Shown: positions 52,401 to 63,858 of the stretch, one piece after another
Layout: the number at the start of each line of letters is the position of its first letter
How positions within the stretch are numbered: position 1 is the first letter of the stretch
Source: Anticarsia gemmatalis
Lineage: Eukaryota; Arthropoda; Insecta; Lepidoptera; Erebidae
Assembly: GCF_050436995.1 (NCBI RefSeq)
Contig: NC_134747.1
Span: 7,199,501-7,263,500, forward strand
Direction of reading: 5' to 3'
DNA length: 64,000 nucleotides
Notes under the pieces: model-generated
The model's database searches: none
The model's input: the letters and a program-made list of their open reading frames with translations, nothing else
What the model was told of the DNA's origin: nothing
Position numbers and translations under genes: made by a program

Positions 52401-55400
52401 CTACAGATATTTATACTTTCGTGTATAATATTTTAACTTCTTACTTATATTCGGTGAATAATTAAATTAAATTTGATGAATTTTGAAATTTTACTTAAAC
52501 AAGAAACACTACAAGTGAGAGCTCTTCGACTATATTAGGCCAAGTAGAAACGCTCAAGCCTCTCAGTTGTCATTGGTTTTCGAAGCAACTCGGAAACATT
52601 TGGTTTACATATTTTTATTGTATTGTAAGTTGTATCAAATCTCAAGTATTTGGTTATTTTGACCAGATTGTATTTCCACAAACAATGCTCTATGAAAATA
52701 TTTAATCTAGTCGAATCGTATATTTTTAATGCATTCATTATTTGGTTATATTTATGAATAACATATTTTAGGCGACTCGTCGGTTATCATCTTTATCTTG
52801 CCAAAATGTCAACATATAACCACTTAACTATTATCATTTAATGAATATTATTTATTCAATTGTATGTGTCCAAGAGAGCATAATTTGATATCCTACAGTG
52901 GCAGTAATCATTATTTTAAATTTATAATTACCGAATGATGACATCAATGTTTTATAAATGATAGCCTCTGTAACCGAATACGCCTTTTATCTCATAAGTT
53001 TAATTTAACAAACCGTTTTATTTCGTTTTTAAGTAGGTATTATAATTAAACGATTAGTATATTTCTTGTTACACATAATGCATTTAATTATAAACGTTAT
53101 ATTGTTGTTTGGCATAAAGTTACAAGCAATTAAACTATATATTAGCTACGAATAGAAAATACTACGATAGTAGGAATAGTTCCAATGCTTGATGTTTAAT
53201 GTTAATAAATTAAGTTATCTATTAAGATATTGTAACGCATATAGCAGTGCAATTCTCTTCAGTCTATGTGTACCTCGATTTTCTACAGTACTATCGAGTA
53301 TCGAGAGTTTGACATGTCAAATGTACATACTTACTGCAAAAGTAGTTCCTACAATCCTAGAGGTCCCCGCTAGAGGCGCTAATCAGGTTTTTATACAAAA
53401 TTTCTCTATATCGAGCCAGTCGTCGAAATTTAATAGCGGTAGAGATGTTTGAAGTAAAACATTTACACTATAACCTACTTGTTGACAACAAGCACTAAAT
53501 ATCCTTATCTTTTCGAAAAAAAAAGGATTTTGTTTTTCTAATCGATGAAAATGGAGGTTTTATATAAAGCGCTACTCCAGATTGCAGCACTGCAGAATCA
53601 GGTTCAAAAACTTTATTTCGTAGAGGTGGAATAGGTGCGGTAGATGTATTATTATCTGCTACTATAACAAATCGAGAGCTAGAATTTCAGTCTGTGACGA
53701 AATATGTAGAGGTCATGTCCGGAACGATTAAATATATTTGAAGCCTACCTATATAATTCCTGATAGATAGGTACCTACAATGTTTTTGATCGTAACCTAT
53801 CCTACTCTCAGTCTATCATCCAACCTAGGTATCGCCCACAATGCACACGAGTAGGTATCCTGTAGTTTGGTGGCTTAAATCCGAATTCCGCCAATATCAC
53901 TTTACGAAATTATTACAAAAACTGACTAAGGCGCATTACTTCGGCTGCTATTTTTTTAATCAAACGCTAATACAAATGGCTTTTTATAATGTCAAAATAA
54001 CAAAATTTTATATTTAGTACTATCATATCACATTACCAAATCTATACTAATATTATAAAGCTGAAGAGTTTGTTTATTTGATTGTTTGTTTGTTTGTTTG
54101 TTTGTTTGTTTGAACGCGCTTATCTCAAGAACTACTGATCCGATTTGAAAAATTCTTTCATTGTTAGATAACCTACTTATTGAGGAAGGCTATAGGCTAT
54201 ATATTATCACGCTACGACCAATAGGAGCAGAGCACCAGTAAAAAATGTTACAAAAACGGGGAAAATTTTAAGCCATTCTCTCTTCTGTGACGCAAGCGAA
54301 GTTGCGCGGGTCAGCTAGTATGTAATAAAATATTACTAAAACTTCCCATGTTGATCAAGTTCTTTCGTAAAGTTATTAAGATATACACAAATATACACAG
54401 TAATTTTACCTGCATCTAATCAAATCAAAAATCAAGAAATTTTCGAGTTTTCAAAGATATTGAAGTGAGCAAAGCAACGCGTAACGTGAAGTCTACAAAT
54501 TTTATAATTATAGAATCGTAACTTAATACATACTATTTTGCAGTAGAACAATAAATTATGGCGATAATTGGATAACGTTGTGTAGTGTCTTGTACTGCAA
54601 GATATGCACAAAAATATAGACAATAATATGTTATTTATAGGAGCATTTTAATGTCCTCAATGACGTTACAAATAAACAGCGACTAGAACGATGATCACCG
54701 ATGAACTTGCAAGAACAATCAAGCCGCGACGCACGCTACGTGACGTCATCCACGCCAACACTGTGTAAAGTCACCGCATAACTTTTTAAGTCCTCCTATT
54801 TACAATATTGTATAAATTTATCAAATGTTTTTATTTCATGAAAAAAAATCGGAGTGTTCTGTATTGAAAACAAAATGTTAACAAAGTCAAAATTCATTCT
54901 AACATTTCTAATGCAAAAATCTGACTCCATTCTTGTAGAAAAATCTTCATCACTGAAACCGGATGTTATTGAAACTTTCAGCAGACTTTAAACCCACCCC
55001 TGCATCAGTAACGTCTTATTTTAAAATATCCGAATGTATTCTTTTGACCTACTTACCTTATTTCGAAGTTGATAACGATTAAAAGTTTTTAAACGCTCCT
55101 ATTAAAAAGATCATCAAAATCAGTTCATGTAATAAAAGTTACGAGGTCACAAAAAATACAGAAGTCTTGATAATCTCCTCCATTTTTGGCAGTCGGTCAA
55201 CAAAAAAAGCTTGTCAAACATAATTAGCTACACTGAGTCTTGACAAATGATGCAACATTGATCAGCCAGTGAGTTTTTTTTTTGTTTAGTTTGGCAACCC
55301 TGGCTTTATGTTGAATTCCACCAATAACAGTATTTTAAGTAAAATAAATCAAAAAATATTTACAGTCGCATTTTGTCAACTGCGAAGCAATTAACTATGT

Positions 55401-57527
55401 TGAAACACGAGTCCGACTTTTTTATTTCCTAAAATACATTACGAGTTAGGAAGCATTGATAACTGAGTAGTGATATCTCCTTGGTATATCCTGTCACCAA
55501 GTACCAGTCAGTCATTAGTTGTAATTATGAAGGAAAACAATGTTGGTAATCTGCAAAGAATCATGGTTTCGCTTCGTTTTCAAGTTTCGCCATTAACAGG
55601 TGTTAGTCTCATGTAATAGAGAGCGAGCCTATTGCCATATACCGGGCATGTTGTTCAACTCCGGACTTCTATTGAGAATTATCTAATATAGATTAGAAAT
55701 AGACCAATAACACCTTGTCCGACCTGGGAATCGAACCCGAGACCTCCAGGTCAGTTGTCGGATACACTACCGATCAAGCCAGGTAGGGCAGTCAAAAGGT
55801 CTTTTAAAATTACAAATGATTGATTATTTTTATTAAAAAGTAAATAATATTTGAGTCAGTACGTTCTTTGGCTGCTGTCTAAGAAGAAAGATTTTAATTA
55901 GATGACAAGATTGGTTTCATCGGGAATTAGACTGTCAGAAATAAGGTAGTGGAACTTTACCGCCACTAGAGGCATGAATGAAATTCAGGAAGGGGATAGC
56001 GCCCCAACTCAAGAAGCATTTCACAACATTTCAACTGAATGCGTGTTCGGGATTTGTTTGGATTCAGAATTAAAAACAAAACACTGAACCCCGGTTTCTG
56101 AGATACATTTAGCGGTACTTTATCTATCCAATAGCGTTTAAACGTATATAAAAAAACGCAATTGAAAACCTAAACCGGGGGTGAGTAGTGTCTTCCATAA
56201 CATTTAGCGAGTTTGAGGTGGCGCAGTAGTTAAGGTCGCTACCATTGCGTCAGGAGGTCGTGGGTTCGATTCTCACACAGAACGATTATTTGTACGATCT
56301 ACAATTTTAATACAGAAGTATTTTTATTGTTTTTAATAAATTACATTATCTACCTGTATTTCATGTTAATTTTTTTCTTTGAATAGAGTCGTGTGACATA
56401 AACAAAATCAGTCCTTAATTTGATTTATGTCAAAAGGTAATTTACAAATCATGTGCAGAGAGTTCTTCTTTGTCAATATCAAGGCTTTTATTATGGAGAA
56501 GCAATAGGGATTATTACTATAGTTTTATTTAGTAATTTATTTATTTATTAATTTATTTATCAGTAATCAGTGACTGACATTAGGGTCAAGAAGGAATTCC
56601 TTCTCAAAGTGTGAGATTTGTATCAGCCTTATATTTCAGCCTTATAACCTCAGCCTATTATTATTTTACCTTATTATTTTAGCCTCATCAGGTATACTTC
56701 TTAACATACACAAACAAATACTAAATAACGAGTTCTTTAGCAACAAAACTGAATATTTTACTTTACTTACAATGAAAAAATCAACTCTTAAGTTCACAGT
56801 TTAATATGCGATGAGAATTGTTACATACATATGTATCTATATGTTACCCTTGAAGTGGTTATATCTGTCGAAACGAATATTGATAATCTGTTATCAAATT
56901 AGTTGTATCTGCACCCATCAAAATCGTTCTTTGTAACAATGCATATTTGAACATTTACCCATCACTCTATTGCGAATATAGTAATAATTGAGCAAGAGTT
57001 TGCTGAAAGCTCCAAAGTTTGCTGCCTATAATTACATACATTTGATATTTTAAAAGTGCACATCTCTATTTTACATCATTAACTGGTTAATAGGTACGGT
57101 ATACTTAAAAGGGAATTTATCTGCGCAATACTGCATTGAAGGAAACAAACCTAGCAGATATATTACATTAACTGCTCGGGTTTGAGATATTTTCGCCCTT
57201 CTAGGATATCAAATGTTGTTGTTTTCAAATAGTGCAGTATAAATCACTATCAGAGTTTGTGGCGATAAACGTATTGCATATTAGTGCGTATACATAGGTT
57301 GATTGATTTTTGGGCATTGTTTTACTACGTATCAGGTTAACGCGTTGATGTCTTTTGTTTTGTTTTGCTGTAAACAGGGAATGTAATTACTACACCTGCA
57401 AATAAAAATAAGAGCTTACAGCTAGGGTACTTACTGCTTTAGTAGGAGAAGGAGTCCACAAGAGGAACAGAAGTGCGGCGGGCACGAGGTGGAGCGCGCT
57501 GAAGCACGCACGCGCCGGGCCCGACAT
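31418..57527 (-). CDS. vkg: Collagen alpha-2(IV) chain, viking type, 15 exons, complete
   Basis: Basement-membrane collagen chain that pairs with alpha-1(IV). Exons: 57435-57527 (signal peptide, phase 0), 39912-40097, 39757-39801, 39392-39676, 38800-39048, 37636-38419, 37146-37406, 36713-36935, 36320-36435, 35508-35908, 32994-35061, 32667-32844, 32423-32537, 31734-31954, 31418-31580; 1,795 aa. Order: signal peptide (AALLFLLWTPSPTKA), short Cys-rich 7S segment (CNQTVCDC), long interrupted Gly-X-Y helix with several RGD triplets and a CPFC interruption, then the two-lobed NC1 domain from about GFYFAVHSQRSSIPECP. NC1 keeps a Met in FWLTTPEPMPM and the Lys of TLKADL, the region of the sulfilimine crosslink. 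An Arg/Pro-rich tail of about 45 residues follows NC1. Called alpha-2 because the neighbour is clearly alpha-1. Confidence 0.93.
36531..36602. repeat. Short interrupted palindrome in viking intron 8
   Basis: GCGATGAAGT and CAAGCTACGGATT on the left pair with AATCCGTAGCTTG and ACTTCATCGC on the right, forming a 72 bp hairpin. No target duplication was assigned. Perhaps a very short MITE. Confidence 0.6.
40955..41187 (-). mobile_element. Lep1-type Helitron, copy 3
   Basis: Minus-strand copy with CTAG end at 40955 and TCTATACTAATATTATAAAG start at 41187. Slightly shortened inside. Confidence 0.85.
43370..43465. promoter_or_regulatory. GC-rich island in viking intron 1
   Basis: A dense CpG stretch (GGCGAGGCGACGCGGACGGG) in AT-rich DNA, just after CTTGTCAGTGTAG, which contains an arthropod-initiator-like TCAGT. 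It might be a promoter or enhancer. No ORF is supported. Confidence 0.25.
43980..44090. promoter_or_regulatory. Second GC-rich island in viking intron 1
   Basis: Runs of C/G (CCCCGCGGCCGCCCCTGCCG) stand out against AT-rich flanks. It is open in one plus frame but low-complexity, with no recognisable domain. Function unknown. Confidence 0.25.
48037..48723. mobile_element. Inverted-repeat element, 687 bp
   Basis: Ends CGTCCCCGTAGAGCGAAAAG and its exact complement, about 27 bp perfect before small differences (both arms then hold TCATTAACTCGA-like sequence). ATAT flanks both ends and could be a 4 bp duplication or part of the repeat. The interior is AT-rich with no transposase. Family unknown. 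Confidence 0.7.
51030..51247 (-). mobile_element. Lep1-type Helitron, copy 4
   Basis: Minus-strand copy ending CTAG at 51030 and starting TCTATACTAATATTATAAAG at 51247. It lacks the 3' hairpin segment that the other copies have next to the CTAG end. Confidence 0.8.
51716..52240 (+). pseudogene. Non-LTR retrotransposon (LINE) ORF2 C-terminal fragment, frameshifted
   Basis: Translates as a reverse-transcriptase C-terminal region: NNFHMRCLRKILGITWEDK, then RRLRWLGHVHRM, and in the next frame RPVGRPVLRFKDSTKRDM and a Cys/His tail (FICQNCERSCHSRI). The frame shifts near 51900-51960 and the 5' end is missing, so it is a dead 5'-truncated copy. It lies in viking intron 1. Confidence 0.8.
54041..54318 (+). 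mobile_element. Lep1-type Helitron, copy 5, with expanded TTTG repeat
   Basis: TCTATACTAATATTATAAAG start and GGGTCAGCTAG end, flanked A and T. The internal GTTTGTTTGTTT tract is longer than in copy 1, consistent with microsatellite slippage. Confidence 0.87.
55575..55790 (-). repeat. tRNA-derived SINE, copy C
   Basis: The minus strand carries an A-box-like TGGCTTGATCGGTAGTG and B box GGGTTCGATTCCC about 40 bp apart. The tail matches the copy at 14780-15003. Confidence 0.7.
56216..56340 (+). repeat. tRNA-derived SINE (tRNA-like head)
   Basis: GGTGGCGCAGTAGTTAAGGT resembles an A box and GTGGGTTCGATTCTC a B box, spaced as in a tRNA, followed by an AT-rich tail. The arms do not form a full cloverleaf, so it is called a SINE, not a tRNA gene. 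Confidence 0.6.
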
Positions 57528-57705
57528 GGCTGCGCCGCCACTACTGGATGCGCGCCCTCGCGACCAGCCTGGAGCCGCCAGCGCCGCGCCCGCGCCTCTG
57601 CGGGGCGGGGGTGAGCGCACTGCCGCCCGAGCGCTCCTCCATCCTTTAGTATCCCGGCACAAACGGCGCGCGCGCACGGGATTCTGGCGCAGCGCGCACC
57701 GGGCT
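57528..57705. promoter_or_regulatory. Bidirectional promoter of the collagen IV gene pair
   Basis: 178 bp lie between the viking ATG (minus, 57527) and the alpha-1(IV) ATG (plus, 57706). The stretch is very GC-rich with a GGGGCGGGGG box at about 57601 and no TATA. It must supply promoter and 5' UTR to both genes unless upstream non-coding exons exist. Confidence 0.75.
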
Positions 57706-60700
57706 ATGGCGGTGTACGTGCTATGGTAAGACTTATTTCCTCACTCCGTATTTATTGACTTTGGCAAAAAAACTATTTAGTTTAATTCGCACATACTCAA
57801 ATAATTTCTAGTTCCGTGAAGTCCTAGTACTTATCTAATAAATAGATTTTTTTAATACATGTGTAAGATTAATTATCAAAAAATCAAACTTGCTGAATTT
57901 ATATTTTCATCTCATGAAATAGGTTGGTAGCTGCGTTAGCTTCGGTTCTAGGAGTTAACACACAAGTGAGTATTAAGTTATTTTATTTTATAATTCTTTT
58001 GTTATAATTATTTTATTATATTTCTAAGTTCAAAATTTATTGATGTGTTTAAAATGTGTCCCGCAAAAAATAGTAGTGGAATTTGGGAATGTTGAATGAG
58101 ACTACGTAGCCGCGACGGCCGTGGCGGCGGCGGGCGGGTTGACCCGCTCGTCCGCTTGCAATCGTCTTTTTGCAATTTCTCCAAAACGCTTACAATATCA
58201 AACAGACTTGCCATTTTGGTAGAAATATCTAAGTAATGGAAAGTATTTCTATAGTTTCAGTAGATTTACTCGCGCTCCTATATTCTTACTTAAGAAAATT
58301 AACTTATGATTTGATATCGGTGTATCTGACAACTTAACGCAATTAAGTTATTAATTGTTAATAAATATAACATAATGAAATATAGGACCGACAAAGTTTA
58401 TCGTCGTTCGGATGCAGTGCGTCGGTGTTGCGCAAACATGCTTCCTATATGACATACCTACATTGTATTGTCTTTTAAAACATATAAGTTTAACGAGCAA
58501 TCGTTACTCTTTCTAAATATTCAACATCATTTTTTTTTTCTTCAAAAATTATCTATTTATTGCTAAACAATTTACCGCGAACCACATTTCGTAAAATTAT
58601 TTAAATAAACTTTAAATTAAACACTAAAAACATATTGAATTGTAGAGTTACTACATAACTACCTTAAATTATAATAAATAGCTCATATTTATTTGGAGCA
58701 TGAACTTCTTGGTAATATGCATTATCACTATAACTTCACTTTTACCATGCCAGTCTACATTTTTATAAGTGTATAAAAAAACATAACTTAGTTAATATTT
58801 ATCACACCATCCAGATTTATAGAATTTGAGTTTAACGACTTAAATATTCGACTTTCAAAAGTAGAAGATAATAATAAAAAAAGTTTTATACTACTTTTGA
58901 AATCACTTGCCCACTTACAAGCTTCGTGCGTCTGGCCGAGTTTGGCGTGAAGACTGTAGATGGACGGCACCTAATTAAATTTAAACAATAAACAATATAG
59001 TACATAATTCGACCTTATTGTTATAATTATCTCTGATTAATATATTTATTGAACATTTGATTTTTTTTATATCACCTAAAATCCATAAATAAACAAATCG
59101 ATAAAATTCTAAAGTTATAGAGTGCTATAATATGTAAATAAATATATATAAATATAATACGTATATAAAGGCAACCAGTCCGGAGTACGATACCAACAAT
59201 ATTAATGGTGAAACATGGGTGTATTTAATTCCATACAAATTTATCTACAAATTAGTGTGTAAAATTATTAAAGAAAAAAGTAAATATCATAATGTAATTG
59301 TGTATATTCTACGATAAATAAACGGGTTCCGTTGAACATGTTTCAGTATACAATTTAGTTTTAATTTTCATTTAATATTGAACACGTGACATATTTTAAG
59401 AACATATATAATTTTAGGTAGGTATATTGTTATAAGTATATTATGTTGTCATATTATGTAGATACAAATTTCAAGCCAATGATTTTGTAATGGCGCAACC
59501 AGTGAGTGAGTGCAAGTATCAATTTTCTGCTAAACAGCTAACACAGCGATAGATCGTGTATCATGTAGTCAGGTCAAAGGTCCGTAGATAATATTATATC
59601 TACTTCAATATGAATTTTTAAATGCTGAACAAAGTGGCGGCTTAGTAAATAAATATTCAGAAATATATTTTTAATTATCTTAGAACTTTAGATCATTAAC
59701 CCTAAAAGACCGTAAAGGTGTCAACTGTATCACGCGTGCCGCTCTGATATTTCTGATATTTTTATCATAAAGAATATTTATTTGTGCAGTCAGTACCTAG
59801 CATAGTATTAGTACTACCTACTAAGGATTAATTTACTTTCAGTATTATTCATTAGCTTTCCAACACTCTGCGTCCGTCAAACAGTAATAATAATGCCATC
59901 AAAAACATTCTGTAAAAACCTCAAGTCTCGCCGTAAAAAGTTGTGAGATCGATATAATACCAAGTCGATTAATCTATTTAGTCTCTACTTAAAGGACCTT
60001 CTGTCTTAAGTTATTACGTATGTTATTATCATGCCAATTTAAAAAAAAATACCTTTAAAACAAATAGACCGACCTGGCCATCGCATGATTTCATTATTAG
60101 TATGTATCACACTACACAGCACGACGAGAAGTTACCTGAAATGTAAATGGCGAATTTGTGTATATTGCGATGACCAAGTCGATCTTTTTGTTTTAAAGGT
60201 ATTTTTTTTTTAATTGGCATGATAATAACATACGTAATAACTTAAGACAGAAGGTCCTTTAAGTAGAGACTAAATAGATTAATCGACTTGGTATTATATC
60301 GATCTCACAACTTTTTACGGCGAGACTTGAGGTTTTTACAGAATGTTTTTGATGGCATCTCACTTCTTTTTGTAGAGCGAACATAAGTCCAATTTGTATG
60401 GACAGACGTTATTTTTTCATAATTCAACATATTTTCCTATGGGAATGTTGTTCAGTTTCATGGGCTAAACACCCTTGCCCACCCTATACCCCCTCCCGTT
60501 ATGCCTCATATAGTATGTACCTATTTACACCTATTTATTTTATTTTCTACAGTAATAATAATTCATTAACTGCAAATGTAACCTTGTAATCTTATACATT
60601 TATATGGGATTACAAAGTTATTGTTGCAGTTAGTGTATTTAGAAAACTGGACCGAAATTAGAAAATATTAGATTTTTCCCATGATTAAGACACTAAACCC

Positions 60701-63700
60701 TATTTGTATTCTAAATTTTAAGCTTCTAAGTCTGCTAGAAGTACCTTAGACTTTTGATGATCGGTGAGTCAGTGAGTCAGTGAATCAGTGAGTGACAAAA
60801 TTCAAAATTTTAACAAGTTGTCATTCTTAAACTACTGGTTCAAATTGACTGAAATTTTAAATATACCGTATTTATACAATGACTGATTAGTTGCTGAAAA
60901 TCCAGGCTTCTTGTTTTATCCACAACGAAATTATAGGGGTGTCAAAAATAGCCCGAATTGCTTCGAGAAAAGGATGTTACGGCCGTGCCGCTTTTTTTTT
61001 GCTCGACTTGCGGGGGCACTTCCGTGCCCCCAGATATATGTTTCTCTAAACAATCTTAAACATGTTATAAATACAAGTTGTCTCAAAAATGTGAGGATAC
61101 TTTAGTAATATATACTTTTCTTAAATCGGCAGCCGACGGCCTACGGAAATAATAAGCTCGTTAGCGTATGTATCCGAGGAATGTAATAGAAATAAATATT
61201 ATCTAAAATATTTCAGGAATTTAATAGACAGGGATGGAATCCGAATTGGAGGAATACAGTACCAAATCAAAATGTTCAGAATCAATGGCCAGATAACAGG
61301 CAAGAGTTTGAAACCCAAGGATTGTCGAATCGCCCAGACATAGTTCCGCCCCGAAGAGGACTTAACTTTGCAGTCTACGATCCGGTTACCAGGCAACGCA
61401 CTGCTGCCATCGATCGTAATTGCACTGCACCAGGTTGCTGTGTACCTAAATGTTTTGCTGAGAAAGGAAATTGGGTAATTTATAATTTTATTAGACAAAC
61501 AGTTTACATGAATAGAGTCATCAGCATCGATTATTTTTTGTTTTTGCTTTTAGGGTCGTCCAGGTCCCCCTGGTCCTCAAGGTCCTCCTGGTCTACAAGG
61601 GCACGACGGTCCAGAGGGCCCCCAAGGTCCTAAAGGTCAGAAGGGGCAAACAGGAATTCCGGGGCCGAGAGGGCCTAAAGGCGATAGAGGAAAGCCGGGA
61701 GACAGAGGATTCGTTGGAAGGACTGGGCTGGTAGGACCTCCCGGTGAACCAGGTCAGCCAGGTATCAATGGAAGAGACGGGTGCAATGGCACAGACGTGA
61801 GTATTGTAAAGATTATATTATCATAACTGACAATAACAGAGATCGACTTTTAACACGCTTTCCAAAGCACAGGGAAGCTTAGTTCAAATATCGCTAAGTT
61901 AATGTCCAGTCAAACGGTACACGGTACAATTTTTATCAGAATACCTCTGTTGTTTAAATAATAAAGAGATAACTAAATCAGAAACTTCCAAATAAGCGGC
62001 ATAAGGTGCATCGATTTGTGAACGAAGGGACCACAAACTGGGCTTATTTTAAACGGGCAAATAAAAAAAATACTTCTTATAGAAAATAGTTTATGTTATT
62101 ACGTCTAAGTTCTGACTTGTTTCCCTGTTAGATATCGAGAAAACTGAGTTACGTTTTTTAGAACTTTGTAACTTAAATAGAGCTCCATTGCCTCGATTTT
62201 AATATTCAGAACAATTGGCGACTCGAGTTATAACGTGGAATCCCGGGTCAAAACAAAAAGTTATTGCTGAGTTTTTCTATTAGAATAATATCAGTGATTG
62301 CCTAGAGTTAGTGAGTTTATGTTGTAGACTTACAGACACATATTGGCTGTGCCTGATTTGCCTAAAGCAGACTAACTGTAAAGATTTACTTGGCAAGTAC
62401 GAGTATATATCGGATTAGTAACAAATGTAATACATCTTATCTATAACATAAAGCATTTTTTTTAAAGCTAGGTTTTTTTTATAATTGTATTATGTGTAGT
62501 GGCATGTTAATTTTTTTATAGGGAGAGGCTGGAGTCCGAGGTTCTCCGGGTATGCAGGGACCTCGCGGTTATCCTGGAGTACAGGGCGATAAAGGAGACA
62601 AAGGAGAAGCTGCTTACTCTGGTAGATATCCAAAAGGACAAAAAGGTGAACCTGGAGCTGATGGAATGCTCGGTAGAACCGGTCCCATGGGCCCGCCGGG
62701 ACCTCTCGGACCAAAAGGTCCTAAGGGAAGCGTTGGAGCTCTGGTATGAATTAATATAGATATCGCTTATTGAACAGAATTAAATATTAGGTTTTTAAAA
62801 AAATCACAAATAGCATTGTAACGGCGAAAACAATTTTCATAAATACCGAATATTTCGGCACCGTGCAGCGGCTTAAAAATTGCATGTTCTTTTTTTTCGT
62901 TTTTTATCCTGCAATTTGTAGGTAATTAATTCTAGTTGAGTTCTATAATTTAACTCACCGTTTTAGGGACCTCCCGGTGAAAAAGGTGACAGGGGTCCTA
63001 AAGGTTCCAAGGGCATAGCAATTAAAGGATCCAAAGGAGATCGCGGTGACCACGGTGACCGAGGTCCTCCTTGTACTGGTCACGGTACATTTATACCTAA
63101 AGAGGTTATTAAAGGAATACAAGGTGACATGGGTCCTAAAGGTGATAAGGGAGAACCTGGACCTATAGGTGACAAAGGTGATACAGGACCCCAAGGTGAA
63201 CCTGGACGTGAAGGGCAAACAGGCATAAAAGGAGAAAAAGGGCTGATGGGTAATCCAGGTGCAATAGTAAGTTGATGTTTTAAGTTATATTTATTATTTA
63301 TTTACAATAATAATAATAATAAATTAGTTGATAAATTTATTTATACGTATATTAAGACAGGTTAAAAAAAATCTTGTTGTAAAATTGTAGGGTCGACCCG
63401 GTCTGTTTGGGCCTGCAGGGCCACGAGGACAAAAGGGAGATAGAGGTGTTGATGGTTTACCTGGGTTAGATGGATTACCTGGAAGTAAGGGAGAGCCTGG
63501 CCAACACGGGGCTCCTGGACCTCGTGGTATGAAGGGAGTGCCAGGGGCACCAGGTGGACGTACTGGATCACGTGGACCACCAGGACCACAAGGGCCTCGA
63601 GGTTACCAAGGCAGACCCGGACCAAAGGGAACAGATGGTTTACCAGGAGAAAAGGGTGATACTGGACCTATGGGACCTCCTGGTGGCCAGGGAGAGCCTG

Positions 63701-63858
63701 GTAATCCCGGTATCGAAGGTCCAGCGGGACACAAAGGTGAAAAAGGTGAAGCTGGCCGTGATGGAAAACTTGGAGAACCCGGCCCACGAGGCTATGATGG
63801 ACCTCCGGGTATTACAGGCCCAAAGGGTAACAAGGGCGAAAGCGGTTTTTCAATTCCA
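57706..63858 (+). CDS. Col4a1: Collagen alpha-1(IV) chain, 5' part, runs off the right edge
   Basis: Exons 57706-57725, 57923-57965, 61217-61474, 61554-61796, 62522-62743, 62967-63266, 63391-63858; 518 codons seen, phases consistent. The signal peptide (MAVYVLWLVAALASVLGV) is split between exons 1 and 2. A non-collagenous N-terminus ending DRNCTAPGCCVPKCFAEKGN matches the Drosophila alpha-1(IV) 7S block NCTAGYAGCVPKCIAEKGN, which identifies the chain. Gly-X-Y repeats follow, with INGRDGCNGTDG parallel to the fly INGKDGCDGQDG. The frame is also open upstream to an ATG at 57526, but the start at 57706 is preferred because it gives a clean signal peptide. The central helix and NC1 are outside the window. 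Confidence 0.93.
58919..58970 (-). other. Isolated exon-like segment of unknown gene
   Basis: On the minus strand TTTAATTAG is followed by 52 bp of balanced composition and then GTAAGT. One frame reads VPSIYSLHAKLGQTHEA. It stands out from the AT-rich flanks. It lies upstream of viking on the viking strand, so a 5' non-coding exon is one option; an exon relic is another. Not recognised. Confidence 0.3.
59893..60358. mobile_element. Foldback element with about 186 bp near-perfect arms
   Basis: From ATGCCATCAAAAACATTC on the left to GAATGTTTTTGATGGCAT on the right, arms of about 186 bp pair almost without mismatch around a loop of about 95 bp. No clear target duplication is seen. Because it lies in an intron of a transcribed gene, its RNA would fold into a long hairpin. 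Confidence 0.8.
60640..61049 (+). repeat. Dispersed repeat ending in a GC hairpin
   Basis: Includes the tandem GTGAGTCAGTGA track at about 60765-60795 and AGCCCGAATTGCTTCGAGAA. A perfect hairpin GGGGGCAC/TTCC/GTGCCCCC lies at 61012-61031, with CTAA 14 bp later. The layout recalls a Helitron 3' end, but the 5' end was not found. Confidence 0.45.

Larger units (their letters stand above)
40098..57434 (-). other. viking intron 1, 17.3 kb
   Basis: Separates the signal-peptide exon from the 7S exon. It contains Lep1 copies at 40955 and 51030 (minus) and 54041 (plus), a LINE fragment at 51716-52240, a 687 bp inverted-repeat element at 48037-48723, SINEs near 55600 and 56216, and two GC-rich islands at 43370-43465 and 43980-44090. 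No convincing coding exon was found. Large first introns of collagen IV genes are plausible sites for enhancers, but none can be read directly. Confidence 0.75.
57966..61216 (+). other. Collagen alpha-1(IV) intron 2, 3.25 kb
   Basis: Contains a GC-rich patch at 58095-58160, an isolated exon-like 52 bp segment on the minus strand (58919-58970), a long hairpin (59893-60358) and a dispersed repeat with a terminal hairpin (about 60640-61049). The rest is AT-rich. Confidence 0.7.

Noticed and set aside
53189..53452. Plus-strand open frame of 87 codons in viking intron 1
   Set aside because: Composition matches the surrounding intron, no domain, no splice or promoter support.
56216..56283. tRNA gene
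   Set aside because: A- and B-box-like motifs are present, but the arms do not pair into a cloverleaf; it is a SINE head.
57526..57705. N-terminal extension of collagen alpha-1(IV) from an upstream in-frame ATG
   Set aside because: It would put 60 low-complexity residues ahead of a good signal peptide and would cover the whole divergent promoter.
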